In this document: positions 7,923 to 15,058 of the stretch, piece after piece | How positions within the stretch are numbered: the stretch's first letter is position 1 | How the letters are laid out: every line of letters starts with the position of its first letter | Assembly (NCBI GenBank): GCA_023957775.1 | Contig: JAMLGR010000001.1 | Location: forward strand, 248,001 to 312,000 | Direction: 5' to 3' | DNA length: 64,000 nucleotides | Source: Fimbriimonadaceae bacterium | GTDB lineage: Bacteria; Armatimonadota; Fimbriimonadia; Fimbriimonadales; Fimbriimonadaceae | Notes under the pieces: model-generated | What the model was told of the DNA's origin: nothing | Databases searched by the model: none | The model's input: the letters and a program-made list of their open reading frames with translations, nothing else | Program-made: the position numbers and the translations under genes

Positions 7923-9518
7923 ATGGAGACCCCACCCAGCAACGGCGCTGCGACCCGACCCGAGGGAGGCGCCTTCTTTTCTTCGACCCCTCGGAAGATC
8001 TTCACCGTTGCCGACTTCTCCGCCGACGAGCGACTGATGATCGAGACGGCGGAACAGTTCAGCCGCAAAGAGATCCTCCCGCTCGCCGAAGCGCTCGACA
8101 AGCAGCAGGACGGCCTCATGCCCAGCCTCATCCGCAAGGCCGGCGAACTCGGGTTCTGCGGCGTGGACGCGCCGGAGGCTCACGGCGGCCTCGGCCTCAG
8201 CAAGGCCGTCGCGGCTCGGATCATCGAGATGCTCAGCCTCAACGCTTCGTTCAGCGTCACGCTGGGCGTTACCAGCGGTATCGCCCAAATCGGCTTGGTG
8301 CTGTTCGGCACCGACGAGCAGAAGGCACGGTTCCTTCCACGGCTGACCTCGGGCGAGTGGATCGGGGCGTACTGCCTCTCCGAAACCGGCTCGGGCAGCG
8401 ATGCCCTGGCCGCCTCCACGCGCGCCGACCGCGAGGGCGGCCAATACGTGCTCAACGGCACCAAGATGTGGATCTCCAACGCGAAGTGGGCCGACTTCTT
8501 CCTCGTCATGGCGAAGGCGGACGGCGAACGCTTCTCCGCCTTCCTCGTCGAGCGGGACACTCCGGGGCTTTCGGTATCGCGCGAAGAGCACAAGATGGGC
8601 CTCAAGGGCTCCTCCACGGCGCGCGTGGTGCTTGAAGACGCGCGCATTCCAGCCGGGAACCTCCTCCACGAGGAAGGGTTGGGGCACCACGTCGCGTTCA
8701 ACGCCCTCAACATCGGCCGGTTCAAACTGTCCGCGATGTCCCTGGGACCGGCCCGCGATGCCATTCGGCTTGCCGCGGCCTACGCCCGCGAGCGGAAGCA
8801 GTTCGGCCAATCGATCTCGGAGTTCGGGCTGATCCGCCGCAAGTTCGCCGAGATGGCCGCGCGCTTCTATGCGGCCGAGTCGATGATCTACCGCACGGGC
8901 TCCTTGATCGACGGCGCCTTTGCAGCGCACGGAGGTTCCGTGGAAGGCAACCGCCGCGCCGCCGAGGAGTACGCGATCGAGTGCAGCGCGTGCAAGGTGT
9001 TTGCCACCGAGGCGGAGGCGTTCATCGTCGACGAGGCGCTCCAGTGCTACGGCGGCTACGGCTTCACTGAGGAGTTTCCCATCGCCCGCCACTACCGGGA
9101 CGCGCGCGTCAGCCGCATCTACGAGGGCACGAACGAGATCAACCGCTTGTTCATCGCCTCTCGGATCGTGCGCAAGGCGCGGGAGCAAGGCGTGGCGGCG
9201 AGAAGCGTCGGAGACTCCTTTGTCTCCGAACTCGCGGGGAAGGCGATCGGACTTCCCCAGGACGACCAGGTCGTCCTGGGAGCCCAATCCGACCTCGTGC
9301 TACTTGCCTACGCCGAGCAGTCCGCCCGGCTGCGCGCGGCTCAAAACGGGGGCATGGAACAGCCGCTCTACGAGGCGTTCGCAAGTTGGGCCAACGTGCA
9401 CGCGGCCGCGGCGTACCAGATGGCGACCGGAGATTCGGTCACGGTCCCCGCTTCCCCCGCCCACGATTGGGAAGCGATCTCCGACGCCGTGTACGAAAGC
9501 GGCGGCCCCCCGGTCTAG
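7923..9518 (+). CDS. acyl-CoA dehydrogenase family protein
   Basis: 531 residues, longer than the roughly 380 of short/medium-chain enzymes and nearer the very-long-chain type, with a C-terminal extension after about residue 415. It catalyses FAD-dependent alpha,beta-desaturation of acyl-CoA in fatty-acid oxidation. FAD-binding motif AYCLSETGSGSD (149-160), WISN (183-186) and FTEEFPIARHYRDARVSRIYEGTNEI are present; E401 is the likely catalytic base. TATAAT lies 11 bases before the ATG. No electron-transfer flavoprotein or other beta-oxidation gene is adjacent, so chain-length specificity is inferred only from size. Confidence 0.92.
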   Translation: METPPSNGAATRPEGGAFFSSTPRKIFTVADFSADERLMIETAEQFSRKEILPLAEALDKQQDGLMPSLIRKAGELGFCGVDAPEAHGGLGLSKAVAARIIEMLSLNASFSVTLGVTSGIAQIGLVLFGTDEQKARFLPRLTSGEWIGAYCLSETGSGSDALAASTRADREGGQYVLNGTKMWISNAKWADFFLVMAKADGERFSAFLVERDTPGLSVSREEHKMGLKGSSTARVVLEDARIPAGNLLHEEGLGHHVAFNALNIGRFKLSAMSLGPARDAIRLAAAYARERKQFGQSISEFGLIRRKFAEMAARFYAAESMIYRTGSLIDGAFAAHGGSVEGNRRAAEEYAIECSACKVFATEAEAFIVDEALQCYGGYGFTEEFPIARHYRDARVSRIYEGTNEINRLFIASRIVRKAREQGVAARSVGDSFVSELAGKAIGLPQDDQVVLGAQSDLVLLAYAEQSARLRAAQNGGMEQPLYEAFASWANVHAAAAYQMATGDSVTVPASPAHDWEAISDAVYESGGPPV

Positions 9519-9541
9519 AGCCTTCGTGAGTCCCTCTCCCC

Positions 9542-9569
9542 CACAAACCACCAACCACAAACCACAACC
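9542..9569. repeat. heptanucleotide tandem repeat (CACAAAC-type)
   Basis: Four 7-base units (CACAAAC, CACCAAC, CACAAAC, CACAACC) follow the acyl-CoA dehydrogenase stop. The unit is the reverse complement of GTTTGTG, nearly the same unit repeated at 56404. Confidence 0.7.
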
Positions 9570-9645
9570 TCCGAGAGGTATGCTAGTGCACCAGGTACTA
9601 GACGCTGGGCGGTCAACGAGGTCCCCACGGCGCACGCGGAAAAAG

Positions 9646-9667
9646 AAAGCCCGCGCGGCGCTTTTTT
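9646..9667 (+). terminator. possible intrinsic terminator upstream of glnA
   Basis: AAAGCCCGC and GCGGCGCTTT can pair with one bulge, and the 3' arm runs into TTTTTT followed by GTTT. It lies between the acyl-CoA dehydrogenase and glnA and could end the former's transcript. The stem is short and imperfect. Confidence 0.35.
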
Positions 9668-9748
9668 GTTTGGGAAGAGAGATTCGAACGGGCAGCTCGG
9701 TCCGTATCTTTCATAGGGGCGCGCCAGCGCGAGTACCGAGGAGAGAGA

Positions 9749-11158
9749 ATGAACGCTAAGGAAGCCGTTGCCTTTGTCAAAGAGAACGAAGCGCAGATCA
9801 TCGACATCCGGTTCACCGACTTGTTCGGGATGTGGCACCACTTCACCATCCCTGCCGTGGATTTCAGCGAGGACCTCTTTGAGGACGGGCTGGGATTCGA
9901 CGGCTCGAGCATCCGCGGGTTCAAGAGCATCAACGAGAGCGACATGCTGCTTGTGCCGGATCCGACGACGCTCTTCATCGACCCGTTCGCGGAGTTCACC
10001 ACCGCCGTGGTGATCTGCCACATCGAAGACCCGCTCACACGCGAGCGGTACGCCCGAGACCCACGATTCGTGGCCGAGAAGGCGGAGCAGTACCTCCGCT
10101 CGACGGGCATCGGCGACACGGCCTACCTGGGCCCCGAGGCCGAGTTCTTCCTGTTCGACAGCATGGCCTACGACACCAGCCCCTCAGGCGCGTTCTTCAA
10201 GGTCGATGCGGAAGAGGCGTTCTGGAATTCCGGCGACCCCGAGGGTTCGGGGCACACGCTTCGCCAGAAGGGCGGCTACTTCCCCGTCGCGCCGTGCGAC
10301 AAGCTGCAGGACATCCGAACCGAGATGATGATGCGGATGTTCGACCTGGGCATCCACGTCGAGGTTCACCACCACGAGGTGGGCAGCGCGGGCCAGTGCG
10401 AGATCGACATGCGGTTCGACACGCTGGTCAAGATGGCGGACAACATCCAGAAGTACAAGTACGTGGTAAAGAATACGGCCGCCGAGCACGGCCTGATCGC
10501 CACGTTCATGCCCAAGCCCATCTATGGGGACAACGGCAGCGGCATGCACGTCCACATCTCCCTTTGGAAGAACGGCGAGACGCAGATGTACGACGAGTCC
10601 GGCTATGCGGGGCTCTCGGACACCGCGCGCTATTTCACCGGCGGGATCCTCAAGCACGCGGCCTCTCTCCTCGCGTTCTGCGCCCCGACCACGAACTCGT
10701 ACCGGCGGCTCGTGCCCGGCTACGAGGCTCCGATCAACCTGATGTACTCGCAGCGCAACCGCTCGGCGTGCGTGCGCATCCCGATGTACAGCAAATCGCC
10801 CAAAGCCAAGCGCGTCGAGTTCCGGGCGCCGGACCCCTCGGCGAACCCGTACCTGGCGTTCAGCGCGATCCTGATGGCCGGCCTCGACGGCGTCCAGAAC
10901 CGCATCGAGCCGCCCAAGCCGATGGACAAGGACCTGTACGAGCTGCCGCCGGAGGAGAAGGCGCAGATCGAGCAGACTCCGGGCTCCCTGCGCGACGCCC
11001 TTCTCGCTCTGGAGGCGGACCACGAGTACCTGCTCAAGGGAGACGTGTTCACCAAGGACCTGATCGACACCTACATCAACTACAAGTTGCTCAACGAGTG
11101 CGACGCGATCGCGATCCGCCCGCACCCGTACGAGTTCACGCTCTACGCGGACGCGTAG
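9749..11158 (+). CDS. glnA: glutamine synthetase, type I
   Basis: 469 residues, typical dodecameric GSI. It makes glutamine from glutamate, ammonia and ATP in the cytoplasm. Start [27 protein letters not shown] with [13 protein letters not shown] and metal motifs [10 protein letters not shown] and [32 protein letters not shown] follows. The tyrosine in [10 protein letters not shown] is Y397, exactly where the adenylylated tyrosine of the beta-type enzyme lies, so regulation by adenylylation is possible; no glnE is in the window. A strong GAGGAGAGAG Shine-Dalgarno run precedes the ATG, and a 230-base leader with a possible terminator separates it from the gene before. No glnB or amtB neighbours. 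Confidence 0.97.
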   Translation: MNAKEAVAFVKENEAQIIDIRFTDLFGMWHHFTIPAVDFSEDLFEDGLGFDGSSIRGFKSINESDMLLVPDPTTLFIDPFAEFTTAVVICHIEDPLTRERYARDPRFVAEKAEQYLRSTGIGDTAYLGPEAEFFLFDSMAYDTSPSGAFFKVDAEEAFWNSGDPEGSGHTLRQKGGYFPVAPCDKLQDIRTEMMMRMFDLGIHVEVHHHEVGSAGQCEIDMRFDTLVKMADNIQKYKYVVKNTAAEHGLIATFMPKPIYGDNGSGMHVHISLWKNGETQMYDESGYAGLSDTARYFTGGILKHAASLLAFCAPTTNSYRRLVPGYEAPINLMYSQRNRSACVRIPMYSKSPKAKRVEFRAPDPSANPYLAFSAILMAGLDGVQNRIEPPKPMDKDLYELPPEEKAQIEQTPGSLRDALLALEADHEYLLKGDVFTKDLIDTYINYKLLNECDAIAIRPHPYEFTLYADA

Positions 11159-12692
11159 GGGTGTGAGGTGTGAGGTGTGAGGTGTGAAGGCGCTGGGCCT
11201 TCATGGATGCCTCCACGTCTTCGATGTGGAGGCATTCCTCTGGCTCCAACACCATCACACCGTCCCAAAGGTGGCGCTCCCTTCCACCGGGATCGTCCTC
11301 GACGGACGTTGAGCCATCCTGACCGAATATCCGCGTGGCACGCCGGTGCGCGTCGTACCGTGGCCATTGTGGCGAGCGCCCCTGGATGAACGCAACCCAC
11401 GTCTCGTGCATCGTCCATCCAGGATGGTGGCTCCACACAAAGGGCAACTCCGCCCCGTGGGCGGCAAAGCCCACGTGCGGATCCTCGGAATGGGAGGGTG
11501 TGTGGTCGAATCGCACCATCCACGTCTGGCCCCCACGCGATGCGTGCGCTTCTGCGAATCGGACGCTGGGAATCCAATACTCCTCCGCGGTGAGAAGTCG
11601 CACCTTCCGTACCAGGGTCGACATCCCCGGAAACGCCTCCCGGTACCTGGCTTCCATCGCCGACACCTTGGAGAAATCCAGGTTGGAAACCTCTCGGGAA
11701 CGTATCGGTAAGTCTGCATCGGCCGGTGCCAGGAACGCGATGCTCTCGTCGCGGTTGGTCCCGATGAGAAGGGGGACCGTCCCTTCGACCATGTCGACCG
11801 GGCGTTTGGGCAGGTAATCGCCTCCCACCAGGGGCCGGAATGGGAAGTTGTGGGCATAGCGGGCATCCAGCCGGTTTTGGCCCTCGAGGATGGCTTCGGC
11901 CGGCATCGAGAGGAGCTGATTGGCATCGGACGTCCGGAGGTCGAGGGCTGCCAATAGGCCACGCACCACCTCGCCAGCGGAGTCCTCCGAATGGATCGTT
12001 TGACCGCTTCCGCTCTCCATGATCGCTCTTGAGAAGAGCCCCCGAGCACTCTTTGCGGCCATCAGCGCCGCGACATCCTTCGCGCCCGCAGATTGTCCTG
12101 CAATCGTCACCTGGGATGGATCGCCTCCGAAAGCCTCGGCGTTCTCGCGAATCCACCGGAGCGCCGCTTCAAGATCCCGGATGCCGTTGTCACCGGTACC
12201 GACGTAGGGTTCGCCGAGAACGTCGCCAAGTTCAAGGAACCCGAACGCGCCCAGGCGGTAGGCGACCAGCACGACGACGATTCCTTCGCGGGCAAAGAGC
12301 CCACCATTGTCTCCCGCGGCTCCGCCTTCGTTGCCGCCTCCGTGGATCCACATAAGCACGGGAAACGGCCCAGGGCCGCTGGGAGCCCAAACGTTGAGGT
12401 AGAGGCAGTCCTCGGATCCGTTCGCGCCGGGCTGCATGGCGGGCAGCGCCTTTTGGAAAGCGTCGCGAACGCCGGTCCAGGGCTGGGGTGGAAGGGGAGG
12501 CCGGAAGCGGTTCCTGCCCGTCGGGGGCAACGCGAAGGGGACTTTCCGAAACACCCGCAGGCCGTCCTCCACCGTGCCCCGCAGGTCCCCCTGGCGAGTC
12601 GTCACCGTCGGACCCTGAGCGTCGAACAGCCTCCCGGGAGCCAAGGCGACTCCAAGCGAGAGGCTCAGGAAGGTCCGCCGATCCATCGCCAC
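11136..12692 (-). CDS. secreted carboxylesterase/lipase family protein (type B esterase)
   Basis: 518 residues. The N-terminus [20 protein letters not shown] has a twin-arginine-like signal (DRRTFLS). Alpha/beta-hydrolase signatures: [10 protein letters not shown] (93-102), oxyanion loop WIHGGGN (115-121), nucleophile elbow GQSAGA with S201 (most relatives have GESAGA), and the His region HGAELPFVW. It hydrolyses carboxylic esters; the substrate is unknown. The start is GTG 12692, with TAGCCT exactly 6 bases upstream. The last 20 or so residues ([15 protein letters not shown]) are translated from a heptamer repeat and the glnA 3' end, overlapping glnA by 23 bases, so the native C-terminus has probably been altered. 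Confidence 0.88.
   Translation of the reverse strand: MAMDRRTFLSLSLGVALAPGRLFDAQGPTVTTRQGDLRGTVEDGLRVFRKVPFALPPTGRNRFRPPLPPQPWTGVRDAFQKALPAMQPGANGSEDCLYLNVWAPSGPGPFPVLMWIHGGGNEGGAAGDNGGLFAREGIVVVLVAYRLGAFGFLELGDVLGEPYVGTGDNGIRDLEAALRWIRENAEAFGGDPSQVTIAGQSAGAKDVAALMAAKSARGLFSRAIMESGSGQTIHSEDSAGEVVRGLLAALDLRTSDANQLLSMPAEAILEGQNRLDARYAHNFPFRPLVGGDYLPKRPVDMVEGTVPLLIGTNRDESIAFLAPADADLPIRSREVSNLDFSKVSAMEARYREAFPGMSTLVRKVRLLTAEEYWIPSVRFAEAHASRGGQTWMVRFDHTPSHSEDPHVGFAAHGAELPFVWSHHPGWTMHETWVAFIQGRSPQWPRYDAHRRATRIFGQDGSTSVEDDPGGRERHLWDGVMVLEPEECLHIEDVEASMKAQRLHTSHLTPHTPTRPRRA
11161..11188. repeat. heptanucleotide tandem repeat GTGTGAG x4
   Basis: Three perfect GTGTGAG units and a fourth GTGTGAA lie immediately after the glnA stop. 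They form the last part of the convergent esterase reading frame, where they encode the HTSHLTPHT-like tail. Confidence 0.85.
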
Positions 12693-12833
12693 ACCACAAG
12701 GCTACCCTTGCCACCTTGCCACCGTTGCCGGCACCACCCACGCGTCAATGGCGTTCACGTTAGAAAGACCCTACTGACCTTGCGCAAGCCCACCAGGCTG
12801 GCCGACCTGGAAGGTTGGACCCAAACAGTGGGC

Positions 12834-13121
12834 CTATCCAGTCGGACCCGTTGGTAACGCGGCGGCCTGCGGTACGGGGTAGACCGCCACAGTGCCCTCC
12901 CAGAACGCGACGGCAACGCGCTTGCCGTCAGGCGAAAAAGACAGGAAGCGTACGGGGTACTCCGAGCCCCCCTCTCGTCCCCCCCAGCGCTCGAGTACTT
13001 TGCCCGCCGGCATCGCGTACAGCTGGACGTAGTTCGTGTGGTGTCCGGTCACCAGCAGTCGCCCATCGGGCGAGAACTCCGCCGCGACGACCTGCCAGAT
13101 CACGAGCACCACGATCATGCC
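12834..13121 (-). pseudogene. WD40 beta-propeller remnant
   Basis: About 95 codons with two recognisable WD40 blade segments: VVAAEFSPDGRLLVTGHHTNYVQLYAMPAGK and FLSFSPDGKRVAVAFWEGTVAVYPVP. The frame upstream of VVAAEFSPDG (MIVVLVIW) has no propeller character and stops making sense just before the antitoxin promoter. A functional propeller needs several blades, so this looks like the 3' stump of a larger WD40 gene whose 5' part was lost. It is close to, and oppositely oriented from, the toxin-antitoxin cassette. The alternative is a small free-standing ORF kept for unknown reasons. The 140 bases between its end and the esterase start hold only short CTTGCCAC repeats. Confidence 0.55.
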
Positions 13122-13149
13122 GCCGTCAGAGCCGTCATCCAATTTGCAA

Positions 13150-13169
13150 ACTAGTTCTATACTAGTTAG
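13150..13169 (+). promoter_or_regulatory. putative -10 box and autorepressor operator of the toxin-antitoxin pair
   Basis: Two ACTAGT half-sites (13150-13155 and 13161-13166) are spaced 11 bases apart start to start. They straddle TATACT (13158-13163), which lies 6 bases before the antitoxin ATG. There is no Shine-Dalgarno site, so transcription would start at or next to the ATG. Phd/VapB proteins usually bind such repeats to autorepress; that role is inferred. Confidence 0.5.
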
Positions 13170-13421
13170 ATGAACACAGTTGGGATCTTCGAGGCGAAGA
13201 CGCATCTTTCGGACCTGCTCAAGCGGGTGGAGGCCGGGGCTCATATCACGATCACGCGCCACGGTGCGCCGATCGCGCTACTCGTTCCCATCGGGGAGCC
13301 GGCAGGGGGACCGGGCGTGGAAGAGGCCATCGCCGCGATAAGAATTCTCCGCGCACAGCATTCCGGGAGCGGCGTCGCCGCTGAGGAGATCCGCTCTTGG
13401 ATCGAAGAGGGCCGAGAGTGA
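13170..13421 (+). CDS. type II toxin-antitoxin antitoxin, Phd/YefM family
   Basis: 83 residues. The N-terminal half MNTVGIFEAKTHLSDLLKRVEAGAHITITRHGAPIALLVP is a textbook Phd/YefM DNA-binding domain (prevent-host-death family). The C-terminal 40 residues, ending in EEIRSWIEEGRE, are the expected toxin-neutralising tail. Its stop overlaps the PIN toxin start (GTGA). It should bind and inhibit the toxin and repress the shared promoter through the ACTAGT repeats just upstream. Confidence 0.88.
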   Translation: MNTVGIFEAKTHLSDLLKRVEAGAHITITRHGAPIALLVPIGEPAGGPGVEEAIAAIRILRAQHSGSGVAAEEIRSWIEEGRE

Positions 13422-13819
13422 GGACGTTCGTGTTGGACGCCTCGGTCGCGCTGACTTGGCTCCTTGGTGACGGGTCGGACCCCATCGCCGAGCGCGTGCT
13501 GGATCGGCTCAAGGACCGTTCGGCGCTTGTACCTGCCATCTGGGAGCTGGAGGTGGCGAACGGACTCGTCGTTGCGGAGCGAACGAAGCGAAGCACACTC
13601 GCGCGGTCCACCCGCTTCCTCGAACTTCTCGCAGCCCTGCCGATCGAGACCGACGCGGCGGCCCGCGGCGCTGCCCTGCTGCCGATCGCCCGCAAGGCGA
13701 ACGTCAGCGTCTACGACGCCGGCTACCTAGAGCTTGCGATGCGCACGGGCGCGCCCCTCGCCACGATAGATCGCCGCCTGAAAGCGGCGGCGGAGACGTT
13801 GGGAGTCGCTTCCCTCTGA
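13418..13819 (+). CDS. vapC: type II toxin-antitoxin toxin VapC (PIN domain ribonuclease)
   Basis: 133 residues from the GTG at 13418 that overlaps the antitoxin stop. The PIN-domain acidic quartet is intact: FVLDASVALTWLL (first Asp), WELEVANGLV (Glu), VSVYDAGYLELAM (Asp) and LATIDRRLKAAA (Asp). VapC toxins are Mg-dependent endoribonucleases, usually of tRNA or rRNA. With the Phd-type antitoxin it forms a complete two-gene module. It could serve in stress response, or simply maintain this accessory segment. Confidence 0.9.
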   Translation: MRTFVLDASVALTWLLGDGSDPIAERVLDRLKDRSALVPAIWELEVANGLVVAERTKRSTLARSTRFLELLAALPIETDAAARGAALLPIARKANVSVYDAGYLELAMRTGAPLATIDRRLKAAAETLGVASL

Positions 13820-13858
13820 CGCCGAACCAGGTCACTTGCTGCCTAACTGTTCTGCCGA

Positions 13859-14179
13859 TCAGCGACGTTTGAAGAGTTGCTTTGGAACCTCGCCGGACGA
13901 CGGGACGAAGCGGTGATGCGAGCCGTCTGGCGATTCGATGTACACGGAACCACAGGCGTAGCACTGCCACACGCACAGCATCGTGTACTCGCGCCACGCC
14001 ATGCAGGCCCGGTCCTTGTCTTGAGGTGTGGGTCCGGACCTCTCAATCGCGTCGTCGACCTTGCCGGAGAACTCGTCGTACTCCTGATCCGGGATGAAGT
14101 ACGCCCGGTACGACAGATTGTCCGTCGCTGAAATCAACCGGCCTTCGCCGCAGTCGCATGTTATGTCCAAGTTCCGCAT
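13859..14179 (-). CDS. small hypothetical protein with paired Cys motifs
   Basis: 106 residues, function not recognised. MRNLDITCDCGEG at the start and CVWQCYACGSVYIESPDG in the second half give two CxC/CxxC pairs, the layout of a small zinc ribbon in which a distant pair completes the site. The closing RFVPSSGEVPKQLFKRR is basic. Small zinc-ribbon proteins ending this way occur in accessory regions and include immunity-like proteins, but no toxin partner is visible. The start is uncertain: a TAAGAT box is only 2 bases from the ATG. It is convergent with vapC. The 280 bases beyond it, up to the DinB gene, show no feature I recognise. Confidence 0.6.
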   Translation of the reverse strand: MRNLDITCDCGEGRLISATDNLSYRAYFIPDQEYDEFSGKVDDAIERSGPTPQDKDRACMAWREYTMLCVWQCYACGSVYIESPDGSHHRFVPSSGEVPKQLFKRR

Positions 14180-14461
14180 GGATCTTAAGATGACGCACTA
14201 CGTTGCCGATATGCGGCGCGCGCAACATCGAAAGCCACACAATCCGAACGGTTTCGCTTCGGGCAGGCGCCCGACAAATCCGATTCGGCCCGTGATCGCC
14301 ATCTTCAATTTCCAAACCTCCTGCCAAGGCCACCCGGGGTCGCCAACCCTCGATGGCCGTCCTATCACGGCCTTCGTGGAGCGACCCGAACTCTCATTTC
14401 GGAATGCAATTCTCCCGATGACGCCCAAGGGGCGGGAAACGGCAGTGGTAGCATGGCGGGC

Positions 14462-15019
14462 ATGCCTCTCAAAGCCGCCCTCAAGGAGCAGGTTCACGCT
14501 GCCATCGCGATGCTCGTGGACTGCGTCGAGAAGTGCCCCGAGGATCTCTGGGTCTCGCCTTCGCGCAAGGACGTCGAGCCGGACGATCCCAGGCACTTCT
14601 GCATCCGCAACTTCTGGCGCATCGCGTTCCACGGCATCTACTTCACCCACCTCTACATGCTGCAGAGCGTCGAGTTGTTCCAGCGGCCCAAAGGGCTGGC
14701 GGTCGGCGACCGCGACGAGTTCGCCCCCTTGTGGAACCTGGACCGCGATCCCTTCGACCTGCCCGAAGAGTGCGAGCCACCCACCAGGCAGGAGATGCTC
14801 GACTACATCGCCCATGTCGACGCCCTGGTCGACCCGACGGTGGACGGTCTGGATCTCGAATCCCCCGAGTCGGGCGTGCCCTGGTACAAGAACTTCCCCA
14901 AGCTGAACCACGAACTCCTGACCCTTAGGCATCTCCAAGGCCATGTGGGCCAGCTCTCGGAGTTGCTGATGGCGCGGCAGATCGACACGAACTGGGTGAG
15001 CCGGGTCAAGAAACCTTAG
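14462..15019 (+). CDS. DinB family protein
   Basis: 185 residues from the ATG at 14462 (MPLKAALKEQVHAAIAMLVD); an ATG three codons earlier is possible, but TAGCAT lies 7 bases before 14462. It has the four-helix DinB/YfiT layout with candidate metal histidines in FWRIAFHGIYFTHLYM and LRHLQGHVGQLSELL. Members include metal-dependent thiol transferases (bacillithiol S-transferase type) and many of unknown role. Length fits. Its neighbours give no functional clue. Confidence 0.75.
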   Translation: MPLKAALKEQVHAAIAMLVDCVEKCPEDLWVSPSRKDVEPDDPRHFCIRNFWRIAFHGIYFTHLYMLQSVELFQRPKGLAVGDRDEFAPLWNLDRDPFDLPEECEPPTRQEMLDYIAHVDALVDPTVDGLDLESPESGVPWYKNFPKLNHELLTLRHLQGHVGQLSELLMARQIDTNWVSRVKKP

Positions 15020-15058
15020 GCCGGGCATGAGCAAGGTAGCTCAAACGCCCGCAAACCA

